Notes under the pieces: generated by a model | What the model saw: only the letters and a program-made list of their open reading frames with translations | Databases searched by the model: none | What the model was told of the DNA's origin: nothing | Translations under genes and position numbers: made by a program | Part shown: positions 18,860 to 28,910 of the stretch, in pieces | Position numbering within the stretch: position 1 is the first letter of the stretch | Layout of the letters: the number at the start of each line of letters is the position of its first letter | Source: an uncultured Clostridia bacterium | GTDB lineage: Bacteria; Bacillota; Clostridia; Christensenellales; Borkfalkiaceae | DNA: 64,000 nucleotides | NCBI GenBank assembly: GCA_947625865.1 | Contig: CANQQD010000003.1 | Span: 21,613 to 85,612 of the forward strand | Direction: 5' to 3'

Positions 18860-20581
18860 ATGGGCAAGCTCTTGAAATATTTAAAAAATTATAAAGCCCA
18901 ATCGGTGCTTGCGCCGCTTTTCAAACTGCTCGAGGCGTGCTTCGAGCTGTTCGTCCCCATAATTGTGGCGGCGATCATTGATACGGGCGTAAAGGCGGGA
19001 GCGGGGGTAAGCTATATAGTTTACGCCTGTCTTATTTTGCTTGCTCTCGGAGTTATAGGCCTTGTTGCGGCGGTCGCCGCCCAATATTTTGCCGCCCGCG
19101 CCGCCGTAGGTTTTTCAAAAGAGCTCCGTCACGACCTGTTCTCAAAGCTACAGTCGCTTTCCTATAGCCAGATAGATTCTTTGGGCACGCCTCGCATGAT
19201 AACCCGCATGACAAGCGACGTGAATCAGATCCAATCGGGCGTAAATCTTGTTTTGAGATTGTTTATGCGCTCGCCCTTTATAGTTTTCGGGGCTATGATA
19301 ATGGCGTTTATCATAGACGTTTATGCAGGCGGCATATTTGCCGTATCGATAGCCGTTCTGTGCGTTGTGGTATTCACCATTATGCTTGTCAGCATACCGC
19401 TCTATAAAAAGTCTCAGAGCAAGCTCGACGCCGTTACGACGGCTACCCGCGAAAATCTTACGGGCGCCCGCGTTCTCCGCGCTTTCTGCAAGGAGGATGA
19501 CGAAATAGAGGAATTTAACGCCCGCAATACGGAGTTGAAGCGCTCGCAGCTCTTCGTAGGCAGGATCTCGGCTTTAATGAATCCTCTGACCTACGCGATA
19601 ATCAATGCGGCGATAATCGTTCTGTTATATGTCGGCGCAATTCGCGTTGAGGACGGAATTTTGACGCAGGGAAGGATAATAGCGCTCTACAACTATATGT
19701 CCCAGATTTTGGTTGAGCTCATAAAGCTTGCCAATCTCATAATTACGGTGACAAAATCGTTTGCAAGCGCGGGCAGGATAGCCGAGATTCTCGAAATGCA
19801 GCCCTCACTGTCAAAGGGGGAACCCGGGGAGCGTGAAGAGGGAGCCTATATACGATTTGAAAATGTATGTGCAAACTACGGCAACGCGCCCGTAAACGCT
19901 CTCGACAACATCAGTTTCACCGCCGAACGCGGACAGACGATAGGGATAATAGGGGGCACCGGCGCGGGAAAATCGACGCTTGTAAACCTGATCCCCCATT
20001 TTTACGACGCGTCGTCAGGGCAGATACTGATTGACGGCGTAAACGTGAACGCCATAGGCGACGAAGAGCTCCGCGAACGCTGCGGGGTCGTTCCGCAGCG
20101 CGCCGTGCTGTTCGGGGGTACGATCCGTGAAAATATGCGCTGGGGCAAGAACGACGCAACCGACGAAGAGATACGCTCCGCCATAAGCGCGGCGCAAGCC
20201 GAGGACGTGCTTGCGTCTAAGGACGGCGGGCTCGACGGGCTTGTTGAGCAAGGCGGCAAAAACTTTTCCGGCGGACAGCGGCAGAGGCTGACGATAGCCC
20301 GCGCTCTTGTAAAAAAGCCGGAAATTCTCATTCTCGACGACAGCGCCTCCGCGCTCGACTATGCCACCGACGCAAAGCTTCGTGCGGCATTAAAATCTCT
20401 CGGCTACGATCCCACGGTATTCATCGTCTCACAACGGGCGTCGTCGATCCGTCATGCGGATAAGATCATAGTGCTCGACGGCGGCAAAATGGCGGGCGTA
20501 GGCACGCACGAGGAACTGTTGAGTTCGTGCGGACTTTACAGGGAAATATATTATTCGCAGTACGCAAAGGATGGTGCATAA
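18860..20581 (+). CDS. ABC exporter, ATP-binding/permease (subunit with degenerate catalytic site)
   Basis: TM domain + GGTGAGKST, FSGGQRQR, ILILDDSASALD. Confidence 0.95.
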   Translation: MGKLLKYLKNYKAQSVLAPLFKLLEACFELFVPIIVAAIIDTGVKAGAGVSYIVYACLILLALGVIGLVAAVAAQYFAARAAVGFSKELRHDLFSKLQSLSYSQIDSLGTPRMITRMTSDVNQIQSGVNLVLRLFMRSPFIVFGAMIMAFIIDVYAGGIFAVSIAVLCVVVFTIMLVSIPLYKKSQSKLDAVTTATRENLTGARVLRAFCKEDDEIEEFNARNTELKRSQLFVGRISALMNPLTYAIINAAIIVLLYVGAIRVEDGILTQGRIIALYNYMSQILVELIKLANLIITVTKSFASAGRIAEILEMQPSLSKGEPGEREEGAYIRFENVCANYGNAPVNALDNISFTAERGQTIGIIGGTGAGKSTLVNLIPHFYDASSGQILIDGVNVNAIGDEELRERCGVVPQRAVLFGGTIRENMRWGKNDATDEEIRSAISAAQAEDVLASKDGGLDGLVEQGGKNFSGGQRQRLTIARALVKKPEILILDDSASALDYATDAKLRAALKSLGYDPTVFIVSQRASSIRHADKIIVLDGGKMAGVGTHEELLSSCGLYREIYYSQYAKDGA

Positions 20582-22336
20582 ATGGCAGTTTCCCGTAAAA
20601 GCGTATTGAAACGCATTTTAAAGCAGCTGAAAAATTATAAGCTTTGTCTTGCGGCTACGATCTTTTTCGCGCTCGTTACGGTTGCGGGCACGCTCTCCGT
20701 ACCCGTTTTGTTCGGGCAGGTGGTGGACCTCATAGTCAAAGGCAAAACGGATTTTAACGCGATTTGCACTAAGTTTATTATAATAGCCGCGATAATAGGC
20801 GTCACCTGCCTTGCGCAGTGGCTCATGAGTGAAATCAACAACAGGATAACCTATAACGTCATAAAAGATATACGTGAGGAGGCGTTCCGTCATATCCAGC
20901 GGCTGCCGCTCGCTTTTATCGACGCGCATCCGTACGGAGATATCGTCGGCAGGGCAATTGCAGACGTAGATCAGTTTGCCGACGGGCTTTTGATGGGCTT
21001 CACCCAGCTTTTTACGGGTATTTTGACCATATTGGGCACTCTCGTGATAATGCTTGTTATAAATTGGGTAATAGCTCTTGTGGTGGTCATAATAACTCCC
21101 CTGTCGCTGTTTGTGGCAAAATTTATAGCTTCGCGCACATACAACATGTTCAAAAAAACCTCCGAGGTCCGCGGCGAGCAGACCGCGTTTATCGACGAAA
21201 TGATAGGCAACCTTAAAATTGTGCAGGCATTTTCGCACGAGGACGAAAATCTCGAAAGGTTCGACGAGGTCAACGAACGCCTCACAAAAACTTCTTTGAG
21301 ATCCATATTCTTCTCGTCGCTCGTAAATCCCGCAACGCGTTTTATAAATTCGATAGTCTATGCCGCGGTTGCGCTGGCGGGCGCGTTGATGCTCGTTCTG
21401 CAAACTCCGCTGCCACTTGCCTTTTCCGTCGGTGTGCTCACAAGTCTTCTGGCATACGCCAATCAGTACACTAAACCCTTCAACGAGATATCGGGCGTCA
21501 TCACAGAGCTACAGAACGCCATTGCGTGCGCAGGCAGAATTTACGAGGTTATAGACGAGCCCGCCGAAGTTCCCGACAGTCCCTCGGCGCTTACAATGGA
21601 TAAAGCCGATGGCTCGGTGGATTTCCGTCATGTATATTTTTCTTACTCCGCCGACAAAAAGCTCATAGAGGATTTTAACCTTAATGTAAAAGCCGGTCAA
21701 AGAATAGCCATAGTCGGACCTACCGGCTGCGGCAAAACAACTCTTATAAACCTTTTAATGCGTTTTTACGATCCCGTTTCGGGCAATATTTCGGTGGACG
21801 GAAACAATATAACCGATGTTACGCGCAGATCTCTCCGTTCCAACTACGGAATGGTGCTGCAGGATACATGGCTCAAAAACGGCACCGTCCGCGAAAATAT
21901 ACTTTTGGGCAAACCAAACGCCACCGAGGAGGAGATGGTCGAAGCTGCACGCGCTTCGCACTCGCATAACTTTATAATGCAGCTTTCCGAAGGCTATGAT
22001 ACTGTGATCGCCGAAGACGGCGGAAACCTTTCGCAGGGTCAGAAACAGCTTCTGTGTATAACAAGAATAATGCTTTCGCTTCCGCCCATGCTCATTCTGG
22101 ACGAGGCTACCTCGTCGATAGATACCCGCACCGAACGGCGCATACAGGACGCGTTTGCCAAGCTGATGTCCGGCAGGACGAGCTTTATAGTCGCTCACAG
22201 GCTATCCACCATACAGGAAGCCGATTTGATTTTGGTCATGAAGGACGGCTCCGTAATAGAGCAGGGAACGCATGCCGAGCTGCTTGAAAAGGGCGGTTTT
22301 TACTATACTTTATATAACAGTCAATTTGCCATTTAG
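20582..22336 (+). CDS. ABC exporter, ATP-binding/permease (partner subunit)
   Basis: GPTGCGKTT, LSQGQKQL, LILDEATSSID; start abuts the preceding stop. Confidence 0.96.
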   Translation: MAVSRKSVLKRILKQLKNYKLCLAATIFFALVTVAGTLSVPVLFGQVVDLIVKGKTDFNAICTKFIIIAAIIGVTCLAQWLMSEINNRITYNVIKDIREEAFRHIQRLPLAFIDAHPYGDIVGRAIADVDQFADGLLMGFTQLFTGILTILGTLVIMLVINWVIALVVVIITPLSLFVAKFIASRTYNMFKKTSEVRGEQTAFIDEMIGNLKIVQAFSHEDENLERFDEVNERLTKTSLRSIFFSSLVNPATRFINSIVYAAVALAGALMLVLQTPLPLAFSVGVLTSLLAYANQYTKPFNEISGVITELQNAIACAGRIYEVIDEPAEVPDSPSALTMDKADGSVDFRHVYFSYSADKKLIEDFNLNVKAGQRIAIVGPTGCGKTTLINLLMRFYDPVSGNISVDGNNITDVTRRSLRSNYGMVLQDTWLKNGTVRENILLGKPNATEEEMVEAARASHSHNFIMQLSEGYDTVIAEDGGNLSQGQKQLLCITRIMLSLPPMLILDEATSSIDTRTERRIQDAFAKLMSGRTSFIVAHRLSTIQEADLILVMKDGSVIEQGTHAELLEKGGFYYTLYNSQFAI

Positions 22337-22365
22337 CGCACAAAAAATAAATTTAAGGAGTATCT

Positions 22366-23940
22366 ATGCTTCAGGTCAACAACGTATCGCTCCAATACGG
22401 CAGCAAAAAGCTTTTCGAGGACGTCAACCTCAAATTCACCAAGGGCAATTGCTATGGGATAATCGGTGCAAACGGCGCCGGCAAGTCCACATTTTTAAAG
22501 GTGTTGAGCGGTGAGATCGAACCCAACAAGGGCGACGTTACAATGGATAAAACGGAGAGAATGTCCGTATTACAGCAAAACCAGAACGCTTTCGACAACG
22601 TGCCCGTGCTCCGCGCGGTAATGCTCGGTCATAAGCGTCTCGTGGATATAATGGACGAAAAGGACGCACTATACGCCAAAGCCGACTTTTCGGAAGAGGA
22701 CGGCGTCCGCGCGAGCGAGCTCGAGAGCGAGTTCGCGGAGCTCGGAGGCTGGGATGCGGAATATGAGGCGCAGACCCTTTTAAACGCCCTCGACATAACA
22801 GAAGAATACCACAATATATATATGCGCGACCTCGACGCAAAGCTCAAAATCAAGGTTTTGCTTGCGCAGGCTCTCTTTGGCAACCCCGATATTTTGCTCC
22901 TTGACGAGCCCACGAACAATCTCGACATCAAAACCACCCGCTGGCTTGAAAATTATCTTCTGGACTTTGAAAATACTATAATTATCGTGTCGCACAACCG
23001 GCACTTCCTGAATAAAGTGTGCACCTACATCTGCGACGTCGACTACGGCAAAATAAATATGATGCTCGGCAACTATGATTTCTGGTATGAGACCAGCCAG
23101 CTTCTTGCCCGCCAGCAGCGCGACCAGAACAAGAAGAACGAACAGCGCGCAAAAGAGCTGCAGGAGTTCATTGCAAGGTTTGCGGCAAACGCTTCAAAAT
23201 CACGGCAGGCGACCTCCCGCAAAAAGGAGCTTGAAAAGCTGACCATTGCCGACTTCAAGCCTTCGTTGCGTAAATATCCCTATATCGATTTCAAATTCGA
23301 AAAGGAAATAGGCAACGACATTCTGATGGTGGAGGGGCTCACAAAGAAGGGATACTTTGAAAATGTATCCTTCACCGTTCAAAAGGACGAAAAGATAGGC
23401 ATTGTGTCGGACAAGAGCACAACGGTTTCCATGCTCTACGATATTCTCACCGGCAAGGCCGAACCCGATTCGGGCACAATAAAGTGGGGTAAAACCATCT
23501 CGCTTTCCTACTTCCCCGAAAACAACAACGAATATTTTCAGGGCTGCGAATTGACGCTTGTCGACTGGCTTTCGCAGTTTTCCTCCGACCATTACGAGGA
23601 GTATCTCCGCGGCTGGCTCGGCAGAATGTTATTCTCCGGCGAAGAGGCGCTAAAGCGGGCAAAGGTGCTTTCGGGCGGCGAAAAAGTCCGCTGTATGCTC
23701 GCAAAAATGATGCTTGAGGGCGGCAACTTCCTTATTTTCGACGAGCCCACCAACCACCTCGATCTCGAATCCATAACCGCTCTCAACAACGGCATGAAAA
23801 ACTTCCGCGGCTGTATGCTGTTTACCTCGCACGATCAGGAGCTTATGAATACCGTTGCAAACAGGATAATAGAGATCAACGGCACCAAGGTTTTCGACAA
23901 GACCGTCACCTACGACGAATATCTCGACTTGACCACCTGA
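22366..23940 (+). CDS. ABC-F family ATP-binding cassette protein
   Basis: Two ABC domains, no TM; GANGAGKST; LLLDEPTNNLDI; FLIFDEPTNHLDLESI; linker region. Confidence 0.96.
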   Translation: MLQVNNVSLQYGSKKLFEDVNLKFTKGNCYGIIGANGAGKSTFLKVLSGEIEPNKGDVTMDKTERMSVLQQNQNAFDNVPVLRAVMLGHKRLVDIMDEKDALYAKADFSEEDGVRASELESEFAELGGWDAEYEAQTLLNALDITEEYHNIYMRDLDAKLKIKVLLAQALFGNPDILLLDEPTNNLDIKTTRWLENYLLDFENTIIIVSHNRHFLNKVCTYICDVDYGKINMMLGNYDFWYETSQLLARQQRDQNKKNEQRAKELQEFIARFAANASKSRQATSRKKELEKLTIADFKPSLRKYPYIDFKFEKEIGNDILMVEGLTKKGYFENVSFTVQKDEKIGIVSDKSTTVSMLYDILTGKAEPDSGTIKWGKTISLSYFPENNNEYFQGCELTLVDWLSQFSSDHYEEYLRGWLGRMLFSGEEALKRAKVLSGGEKVRCMLAKMMLEGGNFLIFDEPTNHLDLESITALNNGMKNFRGCMLFTSHDQELMNTVANRIIEINGTKVFDKTVTYDEYLDLTT

Positions 23941-24088
23941 AAGCCCAATCTACATTTTTGTACAAAATAAGACAAAATAACATAAATTATTCAAAAATTA
24001 ATATTGAATATTTTACAATATTCCTTTACTTTTTCAAAAAAACATTGTATAATGCTGTTGTAAACCAAAAAAGAAGGGGTTAAAAACG

Positions 24089-24859
24089 ATGAAAACAGCG
24101 AATATAGCAATTTTTGAAAATAATGAGGAATTTCTTAACGAATTGAAAAGCTACATAGAGAGCGTGGACGGGTTTAACGTCTGTGCGGCTACATCCAACG
24201 GCAACACGGCTATCGATCTTCTTACGCATGCCAAGCCGGACGTAGCTATCGTGGATCTTGTGTTGAGCGGCAAGGACGGATTGAGCGTGCTGAAGTACAT
24301 AAAGAGCGCCAATCTTCCGTGCATACCGATTGCGATCGGCAGCTATCTCGAGGATAAAATAATAAATTCCGCCATAGAGAGCGGAGCGGTATATTATCTC
24401 GTGAAGCCTGTGGATCCAGAAACGGTTGTCGATAGGATCCGCGACCTTACCGAGGAGCGCACGGTGGATTATAAAATAAGCGCCAACGTTCGGGACAGGC
24501 GCAAAATCAATTCCTTGGATGAAAAGATAAGCAATATCTTCGTAACTATCGGCGTTCCTCCGCATATCAAGGGCTACAAGTACCTCCGCGAAGGCATAAA
24601 GATGACGGTGGAGGACCAAAGCATCATAAACAGGGTGACCAAGGAACTCTATCCAAAGATCGCCGAAAAATTTCAGACGTCCGCAAGCAAGGTGGAAAGG
24701 GCTATACGCCATGCAATAGAAGTGGCGTGGAATAAGGGCAGGACGGACGCCGTAAGTTCCATTTTCGGGGCAAAGGTCTATATAGGCAACGAGCGTCCCA
24801 CAAACAGCGAGTTTATCGCCCTTGTTGCGGACAAACTTCTTTTGGAATCGCTTGAATAA
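24089..24859 (+). CDS. spo0A: Sporulation transcription factor Spo0A (atypical receiver)
   Basis: C-terminal domain GVPPHIKGYKYLREGI...LYPKIAEKFQTSASKVERAIRHAIEVAW...PTNSEFIALVADKL; N-terminal receiver-like fold. Confidence 0.95.
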   Translation: MKTANIAIFENNEEFLNELKSYIESVDGFNVCAATSNGNTAIDLLTHAKPDVAIVDLVLSGKDGLSVLKYIKSANLPCIPIAIGSYLEDKIINSAIESGAVYYLVKPVDPETVVDRIRDLTEERTVDYKISANVRDRRKINSLDEKISNIFVTIGVPPHIKGYKYLREGIKMTVEDQSIINRVTKELYPKIAEKFQTSASKVERAIRHAIEVAWNKGRTDAVSSIFGAKVYIGNERPTNSEFIALVADKLLLESLE

Positions 24860-24863
24860 CAAC

Positions 24864-24895
24864 AAAACAGCGGAGAGAAATTCTCCGCTGTTTTT
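24864..24895 (+). terminator. Rho-independent terminator
   Basis: AAAACAGCGGAGAGAAATTCTCCGCTGTTTTT. Confidence 0.9.
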
Positions 24896-25385
24896 ACAGT
24901 GTAATCAAAGTGTAGATTATAACGCCCGCCAAAACCGCCAAAATTATCAGCCGTGAAATTATATAAGGCAAAATAACCTTTTTTGCCTCCGCACGCCTGT
25001 ATTTTGGGCGGGATAAAAACGCAAACACTACGTAGCCCGCCGTAGCCGCGCAGCTTCCTATCGCAAAATATTTATTTGCGGCAAAATAAGCTGCAAGGGT
25101 AAAGCCCACAGTAAGGGCAAGAAAGACAATTGCAATAACATAAAATGTTCTCGCCCGTTTTTCGTCGGCGAGCTTTTTGCTCTGCACGTCTTCGTCCGAA
25201 ATCAAGCTGTCAAGGCTCACCCCGAAAAGTTCGGCAATTTCCTTTAAGGTGTCTATGGCGGGCAAGCCCCTGCCAGTTTCCCATTTGGATACGGCTGTGC
25301 GCGTAACGTAGAGTTTATCTGCAAGCTGTTCCTGTGTGAGCCCGTTTTCCGTTCTCAGTTTTTTAATTTTTTCACCGAAAGTCAT
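24894..25385 (-). CDS. XRE-family HTH regulator with C-terminal membrane helices
   Basis: MTFGEKIKKLRTENGLTQEQLADKLYVTRTAVSKWETGRGLPAIDTLKEIAELFGVSLDSLIS then TM segments. Confidence 0.92.
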   Translation of the reverse strand: MTFGEKIKKLRTENGLTQEQLADKLYVTRTAVSKWETGRGLPAIDTLKEIAELFGVSLDSLISDEDVQSKKLADEKRARTFYVIAIVFLALTVGFTLAAYFAANKYFAIGSCAATAGYVVFAFLSRPKYRRAEAKKVILPYIISRLIILAVLAGVIIYTLITL

Positions 25386-25563
25386 AGCTTTTGCCTCCTT
25401 CCGATAAAAATTATAACCGCCGCACGCAGGAAAAGCAAGACACTCTCTTTCACATAGCGCAATTCTACCGAAAGTAGAAGGCTCACACATATTATCGCCG
25501 TACTTGACAGCCCGGGCTTGTTGTAAAATACATCTAAGAAAAGATATTTTGTTTTAAGTTCTT

Positions 25564-25971
25564 TTAAATATTGAAAATATCGTTTTCATTCGGGTTGTCC
25601 GGATATTGATTTTTATTCTTTTTCGATAAGACGATTTTTTTGACGGTATTTATATACCACAATATTCCCGTTATGGGGGATACGAGCAGACTCAATACAA
25701 GGATTCCGCCGCCGCTCGCAATTACACCGATGCGTGCTCCGTCCCTGAAAGCCTGCTCGGGGGATTTGCCTCCGAAATATTTTATTGCCAACTGCACGTC
25801 AAAAAGCATGGAAGGAATGATAAAAAACGCCCAGGAAACGACAATTACCATTGACGTAACTCTATATGCGTCGGGGATAAAAGTCGGGTCGAGAAGGTAT
25901 AGTAAAACGGTTAAGCCCGCAAGTGTAATGCAAATTGTCAAAACAATCAATAATTGTTTTATTTTGTTCAT
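25564..25971 (-). CDS. Hypothetical small membrane protein
   Basis: MNKIKQLLIVLTICITLAGLTVLLYLL; several TM segments. Confidence 0.65.
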   Translation of the reverse strand: MNKIKQLLIVLTICITLAGLTVLLYLLDPTFIPDAYRVTSMVIVVSWAFFIIPSMLFDVQLAIKYFGGKSPEQAFRDGARIGVIASGGGILVLSLLVSPITGILWYINTVKKIVLSKKNKNQYPDNPNENDIFNI

Positions 25972-26131
25972 TAAGTTCTCCGCCAAATTGAAATTTATTT
26001 CGCACTTCACCGTTAAATTTCTGTTTGTCGCTATAATTATACCATAAAACATTGGAAAACGCAAATTCTTCCATAAAGCAAAATAGCCCGAACTTATCTT
26101 TTTCGAAAAAGAAGTTCAAGCTATTAAAACT

Positions 26132-26214
26132 TGGTGCGGACGAAGGGACTTGAACCCCCATGGTCTCCCACAGGAACCTGAAACCTGCGCGTCTGCCAAT
26201 TTCGCCACGTCCGC
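26132..26214 (-). tRNA. tRNA-Leu (CAG), CCA encoded
   Basis: GCGGACGTGGCGAAATTGGCAGACGC...TTCAGGT loop...GGTTCAAGTCCCTTCGTCCGCACCA; acceptor stem pairs. Confidence 0.95.
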
Positions 26215-26379
26215 AAAATCAAGTGAATTATAATAGATTTCCGCGCCTTTGTCAAGTAATAACAGGATCAAAGGTGCAATTTTTATTATTAAACGAACGC
26301 ACCGCTTTTTTAAAACGCAAAAAAACTGTTTTATAAATTCTTGCAATTATGTATATATATTGATATAATATTTTTAATT

Positions 26380-26646
26380 ATGGTAGATATGTATTATTTC
26401 GCGGCGGTAGAGTTCGTTGACGATCCCAACGTCGTCGGCTTAACCTATTGGTATCTCTGCGACTTTGAAGAGGTGGCGGTAGGCGATATTGTTACCGCGC
26501 CATTGGGCAGACATAATCATCTTCAGGACGGCGTTGTCCGAAAAACGCTGCATGCCACAGAATTTGACGCGCCCTTTCCGTTCTACCTGATAAAACGTGT
26601 TAAAGGCTATAAAAAGGTTTTGGATAATGTACAAAATAATAACTAA
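26380..26646 (+). CDS. Small hypothetical protein, weakly similar to the PriA 3'-DNA-binding domain
   Basis: MVDMYYFAAVEFVDDPNVVGLTYWYLCDFEEVAVGDIVTAPLGRHNHLQDGVV. Confidence 0.6.
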   Translation: MVDMYYFAAVEFVDDPNVVGLTYWYLCDFEEVAVGDIVTAPLGRHNHLQDGVVRKTLHATEFDAPFPFYLIKRVKGYKKVLDNVQNNN

Positions 26647-27469
26647 GAGAGAGCTGAATCCTACCGTCACGATGATGGATATTTATGCACCGCTCGTCGC
26701 AAAAAAGGCGCAGGCGGGACAGTTTATCATACTCCGCGTCGATTCCGACGGGGAAAGGATACCCCTTACCGTTGCGGGCTACGACCGCGAAAAGGGAACG
26801 GTTGAAATTATTTTCCAGATAGTCGGCGGGACCACAATGCGCCTCAACCAAAAGAATGAGGGCGAATTTATCGCCGATTTTGTGGGACCCCTCGGCTGCG
26901 CAACAAAAACCGAAGGACTTAAAAAGGTCTGCATAGTTGGCGGCGGCGTGGGCTGTGCGATAGCGCTTCCCGTAGCGCGCAAGCTTCATGAGCAGGGCGC
27001 CGAGGTACACTCCATAATAGGCTTCAGAAACAAGGATCTGCTGATTTTGGAGGAGGAATTTAAGGCTGCTTCAAATAAACTCACCGTAATGACCGACGAC
27101 GGCAGCTACGGAAGGCAGGGCGTTGTGACCGTGCCGTTGAAGGAGGCTATAGAGAGCGGCGAGCATTACGACGAGGTGATAGCAATAGGGCCGCTTATCA
27201 TGATGAAGTGCGTAGTTGCAACCACAAAACCGTATAATATCCCCACAACCGTTTCCATGAACCCCATAATGATAGACGGCACCGGCATGTGCGGCGGTTG
27301 CCGCCTGACGGTGGGAGGAAAGACCAGATTTGCCTGCGTCGACGGTCCCGATTTCAACGGTTTCGAAGTCGATTTCGACGAGGCAATGGCTCGATCCTCA
27401 ATGTATGCCGACTTTGAAAAACGCGAAAGAGAGGGGCTTTGCAATCTGTTTAAAAAGGAGGCTGACTGA
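26627..27469 (+). CDS. nfnA: NAD-dependent ferredoxin:NADP+ oxidoreductase subunit alpha (NfnA) / sulfide dehydrogenase-type FAD/NAD-binding protein
   Basis: MYKIITKRELNPTVTMMDIYAPLVAKKAQAGQFIILR; MCGGCRLTVGGKTRFACVDGPDF. Confidence 0.9.
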   Translation: MYKIITKRELNPTVTMMDIYAPLVAKKAQAGQFIILRVDSDGERIPLTVAGYDREKGTVEIIFQIVGGTTMRLNQKNEGEFIADFVGPLGCATKTEGLKKVCIVGGGVGCAIALPVARKLHEQGAEVHSIIGFRNKDLLILEEEFKAASNKLTVMTDDGSYGRQGVVTVPLKEAIESGEHYDEVIAIGPLIMMKCVVATTKPYNIPTTVSMNPIMIDGTGMCGGCRLTVGGKTRFACVDGPDFNGFEVDFDEAMARSSMYADFEKREREGLCNLFKKEAD

Positions 27470-28881
27470 TGGCGCTTCAACCTGAAAAACACCGGATGCC
27501 CGTACAGAGCCCCGAGCTGCGCGCACACAATTTCAAGGAAGTCGCTCTCGGCTACGACGAGGAAACAGCCGTATCCGAAGCCCTGCGTTGCTTAAACTGC
27601 AAAAACCGTCCCTGTGTAGAGGGCTGTCCCGTAAATATTTCCATTCTGGAATTTATATCAAAAATCAGGAGCAGGGACTTCGAGGGCGCATACAAGGTAA
27701 TTTCCGACAGCTCGTCGCTCCCCGCGGTGTGCGGCAGAGTTTGTCCGCAGGAGACGCAATGCGAGAGCAAATGTACGCTCGGAATCAAGTTCGAGCCCGT
27801 CGGAATAGGCAGGCTCGAGCGCTTTGTCGCCGACTATCATAACGCAAATTACAGCGGCGGGATAGAATTGCCTGTTCCCAACGGTCATAGAGTGGCGGTT
27901 GTCGGTTCGGGGCCTTCGGGGCTGACCTGCGCCGGAGACCTTGCAAAGAAGGGATATAAGGTTACCGTTTTCGAAGCCCTGCATCTTGCCGGCGGAGTGC
28001 TCGTATATGGAATACCCGAGTTCCGTTTGCCGAAAGAAATAGTAAAAAAAGAGGTTGAGATCCTCACAAAATACGGCGTGGACGTCCAGACGAACGTTGT
28101 AATAGGCAAAACGCTTACCGTCGACGAGTTGTTCGACGACGGTTTCGAGGCAGTATTCATAGGCAGCGGCGCGGGCTTGCCGAGATTTATGGGCATACCC
28201 GGCGAATCGCTGAAGGGCGTATATTCCGCAAATGAATTTTTAACGCGCTCCAATCTCATGAAAGCCTATCTGGACGGCGCGCATACGCCGATAATGCATG
28301 CAAAAAAAGTGGCGGTAGTCGGCGGCGGAAACGTCGCAATGGACGCTGCCCGCACGGCTTTAAGGTTGGGCGCCGAGGTTTACATAGTCTACCGCCGCTC
28401 GATGGATGAACTGCCCGCCAGGAAAGAGGAGGTCGGGCATGCCGAAGAGGAGGGGATCAAATTCGAGCTTTTGAGAAATCCCGTTGAAATTCTCGGCTTT
28501 GACGATCCGCAGGACCGCCGTAATCCCAAGAACGGCTTTGTAACGGGCTTGAAGGTCATAAAGTGCGAACTCGGCGAACCCGACGAAAAGGGCCGCCGCC
28601 GTCCCGTGGAAATTCCCGGCAGCGAGTATGTTATACCTGTAGATTGCGTAATTATGGCAATAGGTACAAGCCCCAACCCGCTCATAAAAAACACCACTGC
28701 GGGACTTGAGGTCAACCGCCACGGCGGGATCGTGGTTGAGGAGAGCACGGGCAAGACCTCCAAAGAGGGGGTATATGCGGGCGGCGACGCCGTTACGGGC
28801 GCGGCTACCGTTATTCTTGCCATGGGTGCGGGTAAAGCCGCCGCAAGGGCAATTGACGAATATCTTTCCTCCAAGACATAA
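27469..28881 (+). CDS. nfnB: NADPH-dependent glutamate synthase-like oxidoreductase (NfnB / GltA family)
   Basis: CLNCKNRPCVEGCPVNI; VVGSGPSGLTCAGDLAKKGYKVTVFEA; VVGGGNVAMDAART; overlaps the nfnA stop. Confidence 0.93.
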   Translation: MALQPEKHRMPVQSPELRAHNFKEVALGYDEETAVSEALRCLNCKNRPCVEGCPVNISILEFISKIRSRDFEGAYKVISDSSSLPAVCGRVCPQETQCESKCTLGIKFEPVGIGRLERFVADYHNANYSGGIELPVPNGHRVAVVGSGPSGLTCAGDLAKKGYKVTVFEALHLAGGVLVYGIPEFRLPKEIVKKEVEILTKYGVDVQTNVVIGKTLTVDELFDDGFEAVFIGSGAGLPRFMGIPGESLKGVYSANEFLTRSNLMKAYLDGAHTPIMHAKKVAVVGGGNVAMDAARTALRLGAEVYIVYRRSMDELPARKEEVGHAEEEGIKFELLRNPVEILGFDDPQDRRNPKNGFVTGLKVIKCELGEPDEKGRRRPVEIPGSEYVIPVDCVIMAIGTSPNPLIKNTTAGLEVNRHGGIVVEESTGKTSKEGVYAGGDAVTGAATVILAMGAGKAAARAIDEYLSSKT

Positions 28882-28910
28882 AAATCACAAACTGTAAAAA
28901 AATAGTATAT

